Under the pieces are notes generated by a model that was not told the DNA's origin, searched no databases, and worked only from the letters and a program-made list of their open reading frames with translations. From Desulfovibrio sp. ZJ209 (GTDB taxonomy: Bacteria > Desulfobacterota > Desulfovibrionia > Desulfovibrionales > Desulfovibrionaceae): 64,000 nucleotides of DNA. The position numbers and the translations under genes are program-made. The first letter of the stretch is position 1. Each line of letters begins with the position of its first letter. The stretch covers positions 115,707 through 179,706 of the forward strand of contig NZ_JAAKEJ010000007.1 of assembly GCF_011039135.1 (NCBI RefSeq). Reading direction: 5' to 3'. Below, piece by piece: positions 33,794 to 43,043 of this stretch.

Positions 33794-34579
33794 ATGATGC
33801 GTTCCCTGTATACCGGAGCCACGGGCATGGTGGCCCAGCAGCTCAACATCGACGTCATTTCCAACAACCTCGCCAACGTGAACACCACGGGCTTCAAGAA
33901 GAGCCGCGCCGAGTTCGAGGACCTCATGTACCAGACCATGAAGATCGCGGGCTCCATCACCGAGGGCGACAACATGCTGCCCGTGGGCATCCAGGTGGGC
34001 ATGGGCGTGCGCCCCACGGCCGTGCACAAGTTCTTCACCCAGGGCGACTTCCAGAACACGGGCAACGCGCTCGACGTTGCCATCGAGGGCGACGGCTTCT
34101 TCCAGGTGGATGTGAACGGCGACCTCATGTACACCCGCGCGGGCTCGTTCAAGCTCAACCAGGACGGCACCGTGGTCACGGCCAACGGCTACATCCTCCA
34201 GCCCGAATTCACCGTGCCCGCGGAGACCAAGAACATCTCCATCTCGGCCAACGGCCACATCGCCGCGCTGGACAGCGAAGGCCAGGAGATCGCCGGGGCG
34301 GACATCCCGCTCTACACCTTCATCAACCCCGCCGGCCTCGATGCCCGCGGCCGCAACCTCTACACGCCCACCGAAGCCTCGGGCGACGAGCAGGAAGGCG
34401 TGCCCGGCACGGACAATGTGGGCACGCTGGCGCAGGGCTTCCTCGAAATGTCCAATGTGGAAGTGGTGGACGAAATGGTGAACATGATCGTGGGCCAGCG
34501 CGCCTATGAGGTCAATTCCAAGTCCATCCAGACTTCGGACTCCATGCTCGGCATCGCGGTGCAGCTCAAGCGCAGCTAG
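33794..34579 (+). CDS. flgG: Flagellar distal rod protein FlgG
   Basis: The 261-residue protein opens MMRSLYTGATGMVAQQLNID, a FlgG hallmark, followed by SNNLANVNTTGFKKSRAEFEDLMYQT. GDGFFQVDVNGDLMYTRAGSF near 100 and LEMSNVEVVDEMVNMIVGQRAYEVNSKSIQTSDSML at the C terminus complete the family pattern. It forms the distal rod that joins the hook. AAGGAG precedes the start by eight bases. It lies 33 bases after flgF, to which it is related in sequence. Confidence 0.96.
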   Translation: MMRSLYTGATGMVAQQLNIDVISNNLANVNTTGFKKSRAEFEDLMYQTMKIAGSITEGDNMLPVGIQVGMGVRPTAVHKFFTQGDFQNTGNALDVAIEGDGFFQVDVNGDLMYTRAGSFKLNQDGTVVTANGYILQPEFTVPAETKNISISANGHIAALDSEGQEIAGADIPLYTFINPAGLDARGRNLYTPTEASGDEQEGVPGTDNVGTLAQGFLEMSNVEVVDEMVNMIVGQRAYEVNSKSIQTSDSMLGIAVQLKRS

Positions 34580-34608
34580 GCCCGTTGAGGCAGTTGAGGT
34601 AGAGGGAG

Positions 34609-35886
34609 ATGATGCTACGCAGAGGATGGCGGGGCGCGGCGCGGCCGCAGGTGCTCGCCGCCGCGGCCCCCGACGGATGGGCGCTCGCGCTCGCCGCGCT
34701 GGGCCTCGCGCTCGCCCTGCTCATCCAGCTCTGGGCGCCCGCGGCGGCCCATGCCGGGGCCCAGGGCGGCGTGCCCCAGGCCGTCTGGCAGGACAGCGAC
34801 CGCAACCACCGCCGCTCGCCCGCGCAGGTGAAGAACCAGCTGCGCACGCCGCAGGTGCGCGCGGGCAAGGTGCCGCTGCCCGAAAACGCGCAGGCGGAGC
34901 GGCAGGCCAAGACGCGCAACCTCGTGGCCACGGGCGCGGCCCCGCTCCCGGCGGCCCCGGCCCCGGGCGACCAGCTCCCCATGCTGGGCGAAAACGACTG
35001 GCGCCTCAAGGTGGCGCCGGCGGCCGTGACCAATGGCGACATGGTGCGCCTTGGCGAGATCGTCACGCCCCTCGGCCAGATGGACCCGGCCCTCTGGAAC
35101 GATTTGCGCGAGCGCGAGCTCTGGCCCGCGCCGCCGGAGGAGGGCAAGCCCCTCCAGATCAACCGTTCCAAGCTCTCGCAGGTGTTGCACCAGGCCTTGG
35201 GCAAGGAATACGCGGGCCGCTGCATCTTGCCGTCCTCGCTGGTCATCCAGCGCGGGGGCCTCGTCTTTCGGGAAGACGACTTGCGTTCCTATGTTGTCAA
35301 AAGCCTGACGCCGCAGCTCCAGGCCATGCCGGGCGAAGCGGAACTGACGGATTTTCGCCTGCCGGAATACATTTTTCTCGCCCACAGCGGTCAGCGCGTG
35401 CAGCTCGAGCCGGGCAAGCTCTCGCCCGGGCGCGTGCCCCTGCGCTTTGCCGTGCAGGAGGCGGACGGCACCGTCCTCAGGCGCGTGGCGGCCACGGCCA
35501 ACCTCACGCTCTGGATAACCGTGCCCGCGGCCGGCCGCCCGCTCTCCAAGGGGGAGATGCTTTCGCCCGAGGCCGTGACCTTCATGCGCGTCAACGCGGG
35601 CCAGCTCAAGGACGTGCCCTGGGACGGCCAGGGCGGCCCCTGGCAGGTGGTGCGCTCCGTGGGCACGGGCGAGCCCATCCTGCAAAGCGACCTTGTGAAC
35701 CGCCTCACGGTGCGCCGCGGCAATATCCTGACCCTGCGCTACGAGCGCGGCAATGTCCAGATGACCATCCAGGCCGAGGCCCTGGCCGACGGCGAGCCGG
35801 GCGCGACCATCCCGGTGCGGAATTTGCAAACGAAGAAACAAGTCTATGCCACCGTCAAGGACGGCAGCACAGTTGAGATCCGCTAG
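34609..35886 (+). CDS. flgA: Flagellar P-ring assembly chaperone FlgA, long form
   Basis: The C-terminal two-thirds matches FlgA: a SAF-type domain with ITVPAAGRPLSKGEMLSPEAVTFM (about 300-325), and the closing block VRRGNILTLRYERGNVQMTIQAEALADGEPGATIPVRNLQTKKQVYATV. FlgA is periplasmic and helps FlgI form the P ring. At 425 residues it is much longer than the roughly 220 of enterobacterial FlgA. The excess is an N-terminal signal/membrane segment (about 24-47) and a Pro/Ala/Gln-rich stretch of about 100 residues. It sits between flgG and flgH, as in other Desulfovibrio. Confidence 0.88.
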   Translation: MMLRRGWRGAARPQVLAAAAPDGWALALAALGLALALLIQLWAPAAAHAGAQGGVPQAVWQDSDRNHRRSPAQVKNQLRTPQVRAGKVPLPENAQAERQAKTRNLVATGAAPLPAAPAPGDQLPMLGENDWRLKVAPAAVTNGDMVRLGEIVTPLGQMDPALWNDLRERELWPAPPEEGKPLQINRSKLSQVLHQALGKEYAGRCILPSSLVIQRGGLVFREDDLRSYVVKSLTPQLQAMPGEAELTDFRLPEYIFLAHSGQRVQLEPGKLSPGRVPLRFAVQEADGTVLRRVAATANLTLWITVPAAGRPLSKGEMLSPEAVTFMRVNAGQLKDVPWDGQGGPWQVVRSVGTGEPILQSDLVNRLTVRRGNILTLRYERGNVQMTIQAEALADGEPGATIPVRNLQTKKQVYATVKDGSTVEIR

Positions 35887-35947
35887 CGGCTCTTGCCGCA
35901 AGGCGAGCGCACAGCGCCGCCATGAATTTCGAGAGGAGGGGAAACAC

Positions 35948-36670
35948 ATGAAACGCAAGGCACTGACAGCGGCCCTGGGGGCGGCTTTCCTGCTCTGCAC
36001 GGCCTGCGGCGGCGGGGGCTCCTACAAGCGCCCGGCGCTCCAGCAGCCCGTCACTCCGCCGCAGGAATACCGCCAGGAAGTGGACGGCCGCAACAATCCG
36101 GGTTCGCTCTTCGCGGCCAGCGAGGAGGAAACGCTCTTTGCGGACAGCCGCGCCCACCGCGTGGGCGACATCGTGGTGGTCAAGATGGTGGAGAGCACCA
36201 AGGCCCAGAACAAGGCCGAGACCAGCGCGGACAAGGACAACCAGAACAACTACGAAGTGGCGGCCATGTTCGGCAAGAGCAAGACCGGCTTCATCCCCTT
36301 CGTGGGCATCGGGCCGCAGGCCTCGGTGGGCCTGCCCGCGCTGAACACCACCTCGCAGAGCGACTTTTCCGCCTCGGGCAAGACCAAGCGCGAGAACTAT
36401 GTCACCACCTCCATGGCGGCGCGCGTGCTCCGGGTGCTTCCGGGCGGCCTGCTCCAGATCGAGGGCGCGCGTGAGATTCGCGTCAACGAGGAGACCGAGT
36501 TCATGGTGGTGCGCGGCATGATCCGCTCGCGTGACGTGGATGCGGACAACAGCATCCTCTCCACCAAGATAGCGGACGCGAGCATCGAGTATTACGGCAA
36601 GGGCGTGCTCGCCGACAAGCAGAAGCCCGGCTGGTTCACCAGGCTCATGGACAATATCTGGCCCTTCTAG
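35948..36670 (+). CDS. flgH: Flagellar L-ring lipoprotein FlgH
   Basis: A 240-residue outer-membrane lipoprotein forming the L ring. The signal peptide ends in a lipobox-like LLCTAC with Cys-20, although the -3 position is Cys rather than Leu. Family blocks are NPGSLFAASEEETLFADSRAHRVGDIVVVKMVES (about 50-85) and GLLQIEGAREIRVNEETEFMVVRGMIRSRDVDADNSILSTKIADASIEYYGKG near the end. GAGGAGG precedes the ATG. It is last in its operon and followed by a terminator; flgI and flgJ, which often come next, are absent here. Confidence 0.95.
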   Translation: MKRKALTAALGAAFLLCTACGGGGSYKRPALQQPVTPPQEYRQEVDGRNNPGSLFAASEEETLFADSRAHRVGDIVVVKMVESTKAQNKAETSADKDNQNNYEVAAMFGKSKTGFIPFVGIGPQASVGLPALNTTSQSDFSASGKTKRENYVTTSMAARVLRVLPGGLLQIEGAREIRVNEETEFMVVRGMIRSRDVDADNSILSTKIADASIEYYGKGVLADKQKPGWFTRLMDNIWPF

Positions 36671-36700
36671 CAGAAGGCGAAGGAGACAAGGCGACAAGGA

Positions 36701-36731
36701 AAAGCCCCCGGCATGCCGGGGGCTTTTTGCG
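36701..36731. terminator. Bidirectional terminator between flgH and mcrC
   Basis: AAAGCCCCCGGCA (36701-36713) and TGCCGGGGGCTTT (36714-36726) form a perfect palindrome followed by further T on the plus strand. On the minus strand the hairpin ends in TTTTCC, so it can also stop mcrBC transcripts, whose last gene ends at 36761. Confidence 0.85.
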
Positions 36732-36760
36732 TGCTGGCATGGGCAAGGGGCATGCACCGC

Positions 36761-38173
36761 TCAATGGGGGATCAAGTGGTTCTGCTCCACTTCACAGAGG
36801 AGGCTTTGGGCGAGATTTTCTTTCGCGGCGTCCTTAAGATACGCGGCGAAGACCTGTTCCGCCGGAACAAGCACGATTTTTATAGCTTCACAGCCGAGAT
36901 TTTTGAGCAGGGCAAATTCCACATAGCCTTTATACTCCAGCTTGCCCCCTTCGCCGGGCAGCAGAAATATGTTCTCTACCCGGTGTATGCCATGCGTCTC
37001 AAGAAAGGGCCTGAAGGCCACTTCGTACAGGTATTGCTTGTCAATATCGCCGATGCCCGGATGGTTGTCCCGTAAAGTTGCATACGTGTAATACTTGGCG
37101 TCAAGGATGAGGAAAACCGTTTCCCCGTTGTGGCGATACAAAACAGCGATGTCGGGAATGAGCGTGCCATTGCCGGAAAAATCCCCTGATGCCAGATGCC
37201 ACTCCGGCCTTTTGATAAGGCTTATGAGCGTTGTTTCCCCTCTGCAGGCCGCATGCAGGGGCGCGCGCAGCGGCAGCTTTTCCAGCAGGACATTGAGCTG
37301 GTTGCCAAAAGCCCGGGCGCACACCTTTTCCCACACGGTCTCGAAGCTGGTGGTGCCATAGAGGTGCAGGGGCTCGGCCGTCAAGGACTCACGGCGCTCG
37401 ATGTAGCGGAGAAGCCGGCGCAGCAGCTCCTGTTTATGGCTTTCGAACTGGATGTCGAGTTCCGCGCGAAGCCGTTGCAGGACGTATTCCTCCGGCCCGA
37501 AGTGCTCGCTGGGCTCGTCCGACAGCCGCAGCGGGCTCAAGCCGAACATGGAGAGGAGGTCGGCGTCTTCGAGGAGCCGGGAGCATTCGGTGAGAATGAA
37601 CTTGTGGAGCCGCGTCACATAGTCGCTTGTGTCGTCCACCGTCCTTTTGGTGTGAAAATCCAGATAGAGGGGGATGTCCTCGCAGAAAAACGGGTCTACG
37701 GCGCCGAGCGTTTTGTCCCAAAGGATCTCGCCTGTGCCGTTGTACTCCGCGTCAGCGACAGGATGTGAATAAAGCCCATGCTCCGCATAATCGTCCAGCA
37801 GGGCGAGCGCTTCGGCAATCAGGCTGAAGCCCATGGGCTCGTTTTCGCCGCCGGGGGCAAATTCGACCTTGCTTTGCCGGGCATGGCAGCGGAGCACCTT
37901 CATCACCTGCGCAAAGGCCTTGTGCGGCGTTGCGGTACTGCGGATATATTTCGGATAACAGCGGAGAATGAGATCCTTGAAAACGACGATGCCGACAAAG
38001 GAAAATTTGAATACCCGTTCCCCCGAGTTTCGCTTTTGGGGTGCAAGCACGCCATATTGCAGCAGAAGAGACAGGAATTGTTCCCCAGTCTCGTTTGAGA
38101 GACAAAATTTTTTAAAAAGTTCCGCCGTGGTGCACTCTTCCCCTTCGCGTGCAAAATAGCCGGAAACTTTCAT
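36761..38173 (-). CDS. McrC/LlaJI-like restriction endonuclease subunit
   Basis: A 470-residue protein. The N-terminal third contains FVGIVVFKDLILRCYPKYIRS (about 60-80), as in LlaJI-type nuclease subunits. A PD-(D/E)xK nuclease core is visible as LIPDIAVLYRHNGETVFLILDAKYYTY (about 345-370), with the Pro-Asp pair, the Asp-Ala-Lys triplet and a following Tyr pair, as in McrC. It should cut DNA when driven by the McrB-like GTPase encoded three bases upstream. It ends with long charged helices. It is longer than E. coli McrC (348). Whether it reads modified or unmodified DNA cannot be told; no methyltransferase accompanies it. Confidence 0.8.
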   Translation of the reverse strand: MKVSGYFAREGEECTTAELFKKFCLSNETGEQFLSLLLQYGVLAPQKRNSGERVFKFSFVGIVVFKDLILRCYPKYIRSTATPHKAFAQVMKVLRCHARQSKVEFAPGGENEPMGFSLIAEALALLDDYAEHGLYSHPVADAEYNGTGEILWDKTLGAVDPFFCEDIPLYLDFHTKRTVDDTSDYVTRLHKFILTECSRLLEDADLLSMFGLSPLRLSDEPSEHFGPEEYVLQRLRAELDIQFESHKQELLRRLLRYIERRESLTAEPLHLYGTTSFETVWEKVCARAFGNQLNVLLEKLPLRAPLHAACRGETTLISLIKRPEWHLASGDFSGNGTLIPDIAVLYRHNGETVFLILDAKYYTYATLRDNHPGIGDIDKQYLYEVAFRPFLETHGIHRVENIFLLPGEGGKLEYKGYVEFALLKNLGCEAIKIVLVPAEQVFAAYLKDAAKENLAQSLLCEVEQNHLIPH

Positions 38174-38176
38174 ACA

Positions 38177-40339
38177 CTAGGACGGATTTTTGGAAAAGGT
38201 CTTCACAAAATCCTCCCCGAAGATGGCGAGGCCACGTTCATCGTACTCCCTGCAGAGCGCGGAATAGCGGTGATGGTCCGCGCAGCCCTTGAAGAGCTCC
38301 GGGCGCCTTTGACGAGCGGCATCCTCAAAGAGGTACATGAGGATCTTGTTCTTAAAAACGTCGTTGAAGCCCTCAATATTCTTGATGATGCCGTTCTCGC
38401 CCACTTCGAGCACAGAGGGCTTGAGGAAATAGGGGCCGATGAGCTTGTCCTCGTTGATGCGCAAGGCGCTGAGGCTGTCGTTGATGGCGCCGCGCAATTT
38501 GTTCCATGAAATTGTGACGCGGTTCCCCCCGATGTTCAGGGGCAGGAGCACGTCCGGGGGATTTGCCGGGTCAATGGGCAGGTACTCGAACGACCAGCGG
38601 CGCTTGAACGCCGTATCCATGGGGAAGACGCCCTGGTCCGCGCTGTTCATGGTCGCCCAGATGAACATGTTGCCCGGGATGCGGATGCGCTCGCACTCCC
38701 CGGGGGCGCAGCCCAGCTCCCGGGACAGGTACTCCTTCACGTCCTCCGATACCGCAATGTCGTATTCGCTGTACCCCTCGTCCGCACGGTCGAGAAGCTG
38801 AAAGGCGTCGCCGAAAACAGCCGCCACACGGGCGCGGTTGAGCTCCTCAATGAGCAGCAGGTGAGGCTGCGGGTTGCCCTCCATGCCGGAGCGCAACGCC
38901 CTGACGAGCACGCGCAGGAAGGGCCCGGGCACGAAGCCGTAGCGGATATTCCCCTCCCGTGTGGTCTGCGGCTTGTAGCAGCCCATGAAATGGGAATAGG
39001 CATAGTCGGGATGAAAGGTCACACGTTCAATGTTAGGGCCGAAGTATGGGCCGGAATCTTGCTTGAGCTTATGGCTTTTGCCCGTGCCCGGCGCCCCGAA
39101 GATGATCCTGTTTTTGGGGAAATGGGAGGAGAAGGGGAGTTGAAAATTTACTTTTTTCTTGAACACCGGCTCTGGATTATCCTCTTTTGGCGGTTTGCCG
39201 AAACGCGAAACAAAGACTTGGTAAAATTCCGGATACTGCCAGCCATTCTGCTGGGAAATTCTCGCAATCTGTGCGCTCCTGGCCCAAGGGGTGGCCATTG
39301 GAGGAATCCGACAGGTGGAGAGGACATAATTTTGCCAATCCGGAGAATAAAAGCCACTCAATTTATGAGGATACAATAAAGCAAAATATTTTCGCATCCA
39401 TATGTATGCAAAAGAGTTCCCAAATATCCCCTGTAACGCTGCATCCAGATTTTCAATTTCTTCACGATGGGAAAGATTGAGATTTTCAAAAAGATGTGAT
39501 CCCTGGACAAGCTTTTCCCGCACATCTTTGGCATGGGCAAGGGCGTCAGCTTCTGTGAGCTCTTGCCCGCTGGCATTTACCCAGCGATGATCTTTTGCGC
39601 GTTGGAAGAGACCGAATTTGTGCGATGATCCACCCCAAATGCTCCCCCAGCTCTCGGTTTTTGCCTCCAGATGATACATCATATAATCTTTGGTGCTGGG
39701 TTGCGTGAGATAGAGCGCAGCGAGCAAGTTGTCATCTGGAATGGCAAGCAGTTTCTCCGGGGAAAAGCGTTCAACAAAAGTACGTCGCTCTTCTTCTGCT
39801 TCATGAGCAATCGCTTCAATGTCAATGGCATTCTCTTCCGCAACCGCGAGGAGCATCTTAGCGGCGCGTCGATATTCATCCGTAATTTCTGCATTCTCAT
39901 TCATGACAGGCATCTGGTTCATCCCTGCATTTTCATATAAGGGGATGGCGCTGAGGTCAGAGTGCTCGAGGGCCTCGGCCAGTTCGGGCCGCAGTTTCCA
40001 GATGTAGCCGTCCTTTTTAGGAGCATCCGCGAAGCGCCCCAAAAATATGACAGGCCACCATCGGGGCTTTCCGTTTTCGCGCTGAAGCACGGGGCAATCG
40101 GTTTTCCGCGCTACCCTTTCGGCCAGCCGGGAACCGGCGCGATTATACGCCTGGGCATGGCGCCCGTACTTCCGGGAGAGCTGCTTGCACGAGGCCGCGC
40201 CGCCAGAATCCTTCAGGCACTTGAGCAGGATGAGGCTCCCCTCCTTGCAGACATCCTTGTCATGCAACAATTCCAGCCACTCTTCCGTGGAAATCCCGGG
40301 AGAGTATCCTTCCGGGAACCATCCCTCATCTGGAGCCAT
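38177..40339 (-). CDS. McrB-like AAA+ GTPase of a restriction system
   Basis: A 720-residue protein. Residues 1-135 form a separate module (PGISTEEWLELLHDKDVCKEGSL through GKPRWWPVIFLGRFAD) found ahead of many McrB-like ATPases and presumed to read DNA. A helical linker follows, then an AAA+ domain of the McrB class: Walker A FGAPGTGKSHKL (about 412-423), Walker B LLLIEELNRA, and ATMNSADQGVFPMDTAFKRRW, the Asn/Asp signature linked to GTP binding. It assembles into rings that translocate and activate the nuclease. The ATG at 40337-40339 has GGAG at seven bases; an ATG 25 codons earlier lacks one. G+C is lower than that of the neighbours in places. Confidence 0.83.
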   Translation of the reverse strand: MAPDEGWFPEGYSPGISTEEWLELLHDKDVCKEGSLILLKCLKDSGGAASCKQLSRKYGRHAQAYNRAGSRLAERVARKTDCPVLQRENGKPRWWPVIFLGRFADAPKKDGYIWKLRPELAEALEHSDLSAIPLYENAGMNQMPVMNENAEITDEYRRAAKMLLAVAEENAIDIEAIAHEAEEERRTFVERFSPEKLLAIPDDNLLAALYLTQPSTKDYMMYHLEAKTESWGSIWGGSSHKFGLFQRAKDHRWVNASGQELTEADALAHAKDVREKLVQGSHLFENLNLSHREEIENLDAALQGIFGNSFAYIWMRKYFALLYPHKLSGFYSPDWQNYVLSTCRIPPMATPWARSAQIARISQQNGWQYPEFYQVFVSRFGKPPKEDNPEPVFKKKVNFQLPFSSHFPKNRIIFGAPGTGKSHKLKQDSGPYFGPNIERVTFHPDYAYSHFMGCYKPQTTREGNIRYGFVPGPFLRVLVRALRSGMEGNPQPHLLLIEELNRARVAAVFGDAFQLLDRADEGYSEYDIAVSEDVKEYLSRELGCAPGECERIRIPGNMFIWATMNSADQGVFPMDTAFKRRWSFEYLPIDPANPPDVLLPLNIGGNRVTISWNKLRGAINDSLSALRINEDKLIGPYFLKPSVLEVGENGIIKNIEGFNDVFKNKILMYLFEDAARQRRPELFKGCADHHRYSALCREYDERGLAIFGEDFVKTFSKNPS

Positions 40340-40474
40340 AGCGTCACTCCGCTCGCGTACGTTTTCTTGCCCACGGCAGGGCGAGTCCCTTTGTCTTTGT
40401 TCCTTGGGCTGCATGCCGCATGCGTCTAGCCGCGGGTGTGCGGTTCATCCCTCCGCTGCCGCGCCCGGCGCCCC

Positions 40475-41101
40475 TTACTTCGTGCCGAAGATGCGGTCGC
40501 CGGCGTCGCCGAGGCCCGGCAGGATGTAGCCATCGGCGTTCAGGCCCTCGTCGATGGCGGCGGTGTAGATGTCCACGTCCGGGTGCGCGGCCTCCACGGC
40601 GGCGATGCCCTCGGGCGCGCAGACGAGGTTCAGGGTGTGGATGTGCTTGCAGCCGTTGCGCTTGAGGATGTCGATGGTCGCCACCATGGAGCCGCCGGTC
40701 GCCAGCATGGGGTCGAGGATGAAGGCGAAGCGGTCTTCCAGGTCGCTCGCGAGCTTCACATAATATTCCACGGGCTTGAGCGTTTTCTCGTCGCGGTAGA
40801 GGCCCACCACGCTGATCCTGGCGGCCGGCACCATGGCGAGCACGCCGTCCATGAGCCCCAGGCCCGCGCGCAGGATGGGCACCACGGTGAGCTTCTTGCC
40901 GGAGAGGGCGTCCACCTCGATGGGGCCCGCCCAGCCCTCGGCCTCGCGGGGCTCGGTGGGGAGATCCTTGCTGGCCTCGTACATGAGCAGGCCGGCGATC
41001 TCGTTGGCGATGCGCCGGAATTCGCTGGTGCAGGTGCTTGCCGTGCGCAAAAGGCCCAGCTTGTGCCGCACCAGGGGATGATCGACCACATAGGCTGCCA
41101 T
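40475..41101 (-). CDS. upp: Uracil phosphoribosyltransferase
   Basis: Upp salvages uracil to UMP using PRPP. The 208 residues match the family: [15 protein letters not shown] at the start, [17 protein letters not shown] near 73, [21 protein letters not shown] near 128 (the PRPP-binding loop) and the closing [22 protein letters not shown] lies before the ATG at 41099-41101. It lies about 45 bases after the amino-acid transporter genes in the same orientation and about 135 bases before mcrB. Confidence 0.96.
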   Translation of the reverse strand: MAAYVVDHPLVRHKLGLLRTASTCTSEFRRIANEIAGLLMYEASKDLPTEPREAEGWAGPIEVDALSGKKLTVVPILRAGLGLMDGVLAMVPAARISVVGLYRDEKTLKPVEYYVKLASDLEDRFAFILDPMLATGGSMVATIDILKRNGCKHIHTLNLVCAPEGIAAVEAAHPDVDIYTAAIDEGLNADGYILPGLGDAGDRIFGTK

Positions 41102-41145
41102 GATGTCTCCTTGTTTGGTGTGTGGACTGCAAAAAGCTTTGCGCC

Positions 41146-42147
41146 TCACGCAAAGTCGCTGCGCCGCTCGAGCCAGCGGCCGAGGCCCGCGCAGGCGAGG
41201 CCCACCATGAGGTACAGGGCGCCCGCGCTGATCCAGATCTCAAAGGTCATCTGGCTCACCGCCATGACCTCGAGGCTCTGGAAGGTGAGCTCAGGGAGCG
41301 AGATGAGCGAGGCGAGGGCCGAATCCTTGAAGGTGGAGATGGTCTGCCCCACGAGCGGCGGCAGCACCACCCGCGCCGCCTGCGGCAGGATGACGAGCCA
41401 AAGGCTCTGGCCGCGCGAAAAGCCGAGGGCGCGGGCCGCGTCCCACTGGCCGGCGGGCACGCTCTCCACGCCGCCGCGCACGATCTCCGCCACATAGGCG
41501 CCCTCGTAGAGGCCAAGCGCCAGCACGGCCGCGAGCATCCTGTCCATCTGGCCGGGCGGCGCGAAGCCGAGGGCCACGGCCTCGCGCAAAACCCCGGGGA
41601 GGTGCCGGATGCCATCTTCCAGCGCGGCCACGGGCAGCAGGTTGCCCGCGAAAAAGTAGAGGAAGAAAATGAGCACCAAGGGCGGCGTGTTGCGGATGAT
41701 GGTCACGTAGACGCGCGAGGGGAGCGCCGCCGCGCCCCGTGCATGGGCGCTGGCAAGGCCCACGGGAACCCCGGTGAGCAGGGCGAGCACCATGCCCCAA
41801 AAGCCGATGCGCAGGGTCACGCCGAGGCCGAGCAACAAGAGGCCGGCCTCCCACTGGCCGTTGGCGCCGCGCCGGAGCAGGAATTCCCCGAGGACAGACC
41901 ATTGCCAGTGGTATTGGGGCAGGTTCGCGGCGCGCCAGACGCACCAGGCGCCAGCCGCGAGGAGCACGCAGAACAGGAAGGCGTCCTGCCAGGCGGGGCG
42001 CCAGCGCGCGGCTGGGCCATCGCCGGGCGCGGGGCGCCGACACCAGGCGCGGAAGGGCGACCATGACTCGTCCCGCACGGCCTCCCGCGCAGGGCTGTGC
42101 GTGATTCTGGCGGGGGCGCCCGCGGGCGCCCCGGCGCGCCGCGTCAT
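41146..42147 (-). CDS. Polar amino-acid ABC transporter permease (second)
   Basis: A 333-residue permease of the HisM/GlnP class. After an unusual Arg/Ala/Pro-rich N terminus of about 50 residues come membrane segments. The family core is [20 protein letters not shown] (about 145-165), [55 protein letters not shown] (about 210-265), which contains the EAA coupling loop, and [16 protein letters not shown]. Its start overlaps the binding-protein stop by four bases. It pairs with the permease at 43044-43925. Confidence 0.9.
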   Translation of the reverse strand: MTRRAGAPAGAPARITHSPAREAVRDESWSPFRAWCRRPAPGDGPAARWRPAWQDAFLFCVLLAAGAWCVWRAANLPQYHWQWSVLGEFLLRRGANGQWEAGLLLLGLGVTLRIGFWGMVLALLTGVPVGLASAHARGAAALPSRVYVTIIRNTPPLVLIFFLYFFAGNLLPVAALEDGIRHLPGVLREAVALGFAPPGQMDRMLAAVLALGLYEGAYVAEIVRGGVESVPAGQWDAARALGFSRGQSLWLVILPQAARVVLPPLVGQTISTFKDSALASLISLPELTFQSLEVMAVSQMTFEIWISAGALYLMVGLACAGLGRWLERRSDFA

Positions 42148-43010
42148 CGAACGAGCTTCTCCCAGTCCGTGCTGTGGAACCAGTAGTTGCGGCGGTCCTT
42201 GAGCCAGCCTTCCTCTTCCGCCATGCGGATCCAGTTGTCGAGCACGTTGAGCGAGTCCACGTCGCCCTTGCGGATGAGGAAGCCCACGGGCTGCCGCGAG
42301 ATGGCCTCGGTGGTGGGCTGGTAAAGGACATCGGGATTGCGCAGCACGGAGAAGGCGGGCAGCGGCGCTGACGAGAGCATGAGGTGCGAGCGGCCGGCGA
42401 TGACATCCTGCACGGCCGGCGCCTCGTCGTCAAAGGGGCGCAGCGTGGCCTCGGGGAAGAGCTTTTTGGCGGCCAGCGCGGGCGTGCTGCCGCTGCGCAC
42501 GGCGATGACGACCCCGGGCTTGTTGTAGTCCTCGGGGAACTTCATGCCCTTGGTCTTTTCCTTGTTGGCCACTGCCTCGATGGTGGCGTAGTCATAGGGG
42601 ATGGTGAAATTGCCCTTGAGGTTGCGCTCAGGCGTGACGCTCATGCTGCCGATGATGATGTCGAACTTGTCGGCGAGCAGCGCCGGGATGATGCCCGACC
42701 AGCGCGTGGGCACCAGTTGCAGCTCCACGCCCAGATCCTTGGCGAGGCGGCGGGCCACGTCCACCTCAAAACCGATGAACTCGCCGTTCTTGTCCTGCAT
42801 GGCCCAGGGCACGAAGGAGGAAAAGCCCACGCGCAGCACGCCGCGGTCGAGCACCTTGTCGATGAGCGAGGGCGGCAACTTTTCGGAGGCCGCCTGCGCG
42901 GGCGCCGGCGTGAGCAGGCAAAAGGCCAGCAGCAGGAGGCAGGCGAGCGCGCCGGCAAGGGCCGGGCGGCGCAGTTTCAGGGGGGCGGTGTGAGGGGCGG
43001 AGCTGGGCAT
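42144..43010 (-). CDS. Polar amino-acid ABC transporter, periplasmic binding protein
   Basis: A 288-residue type II binding protein with a signal peptide of about 40 residues (Arg-rich start, Leu/Ala core, ending APAQA). The mature part begins with the family pattern VLDRGVLRVGFSSFVPWAMQDKNGEFIGFEVDVARRLAKDLGVELQLV, followed by KFDIIIGSMSVTPER, where the Arg usually holds the ligand carboxylate. GVVIAVRSGSTPALAAKKLFP starts the second lobe. The ligand is probably a polar or acidic amino acid. It sits between two permease genes in one operon. Confidence 0.9.
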   Translation of the reverse strand: MPSSAPHTAPLKLRRPALAGALACLLLLAFCLLTPAPAQAASEKLPPSLIDKVLDRGVLRVGFSSFVPWAMQDKNGEFIGFEVDVARRLAKDLGVELQLVPTRWSGIIPALLADKFDIIIGSMSVTPERNLKGNFTIPYDYATIEAVANKEKTKGMKFPEDYNKPGVVIAVRSGSTPALAAKKLFPEATLRPFDDEAPAVQDVIAGRSHLMLSSAPLPAFSVLRNPDVLYQPTTEAISRQPVGFLIRKGDVDSLNVLDNWIRMAEEEGWLKDRRNYWFHSTDWEKLVR

Positions 43011-43043
43011 GGAAGTTCTCCCTGTTTGGGGTGAGGGGCGGTA

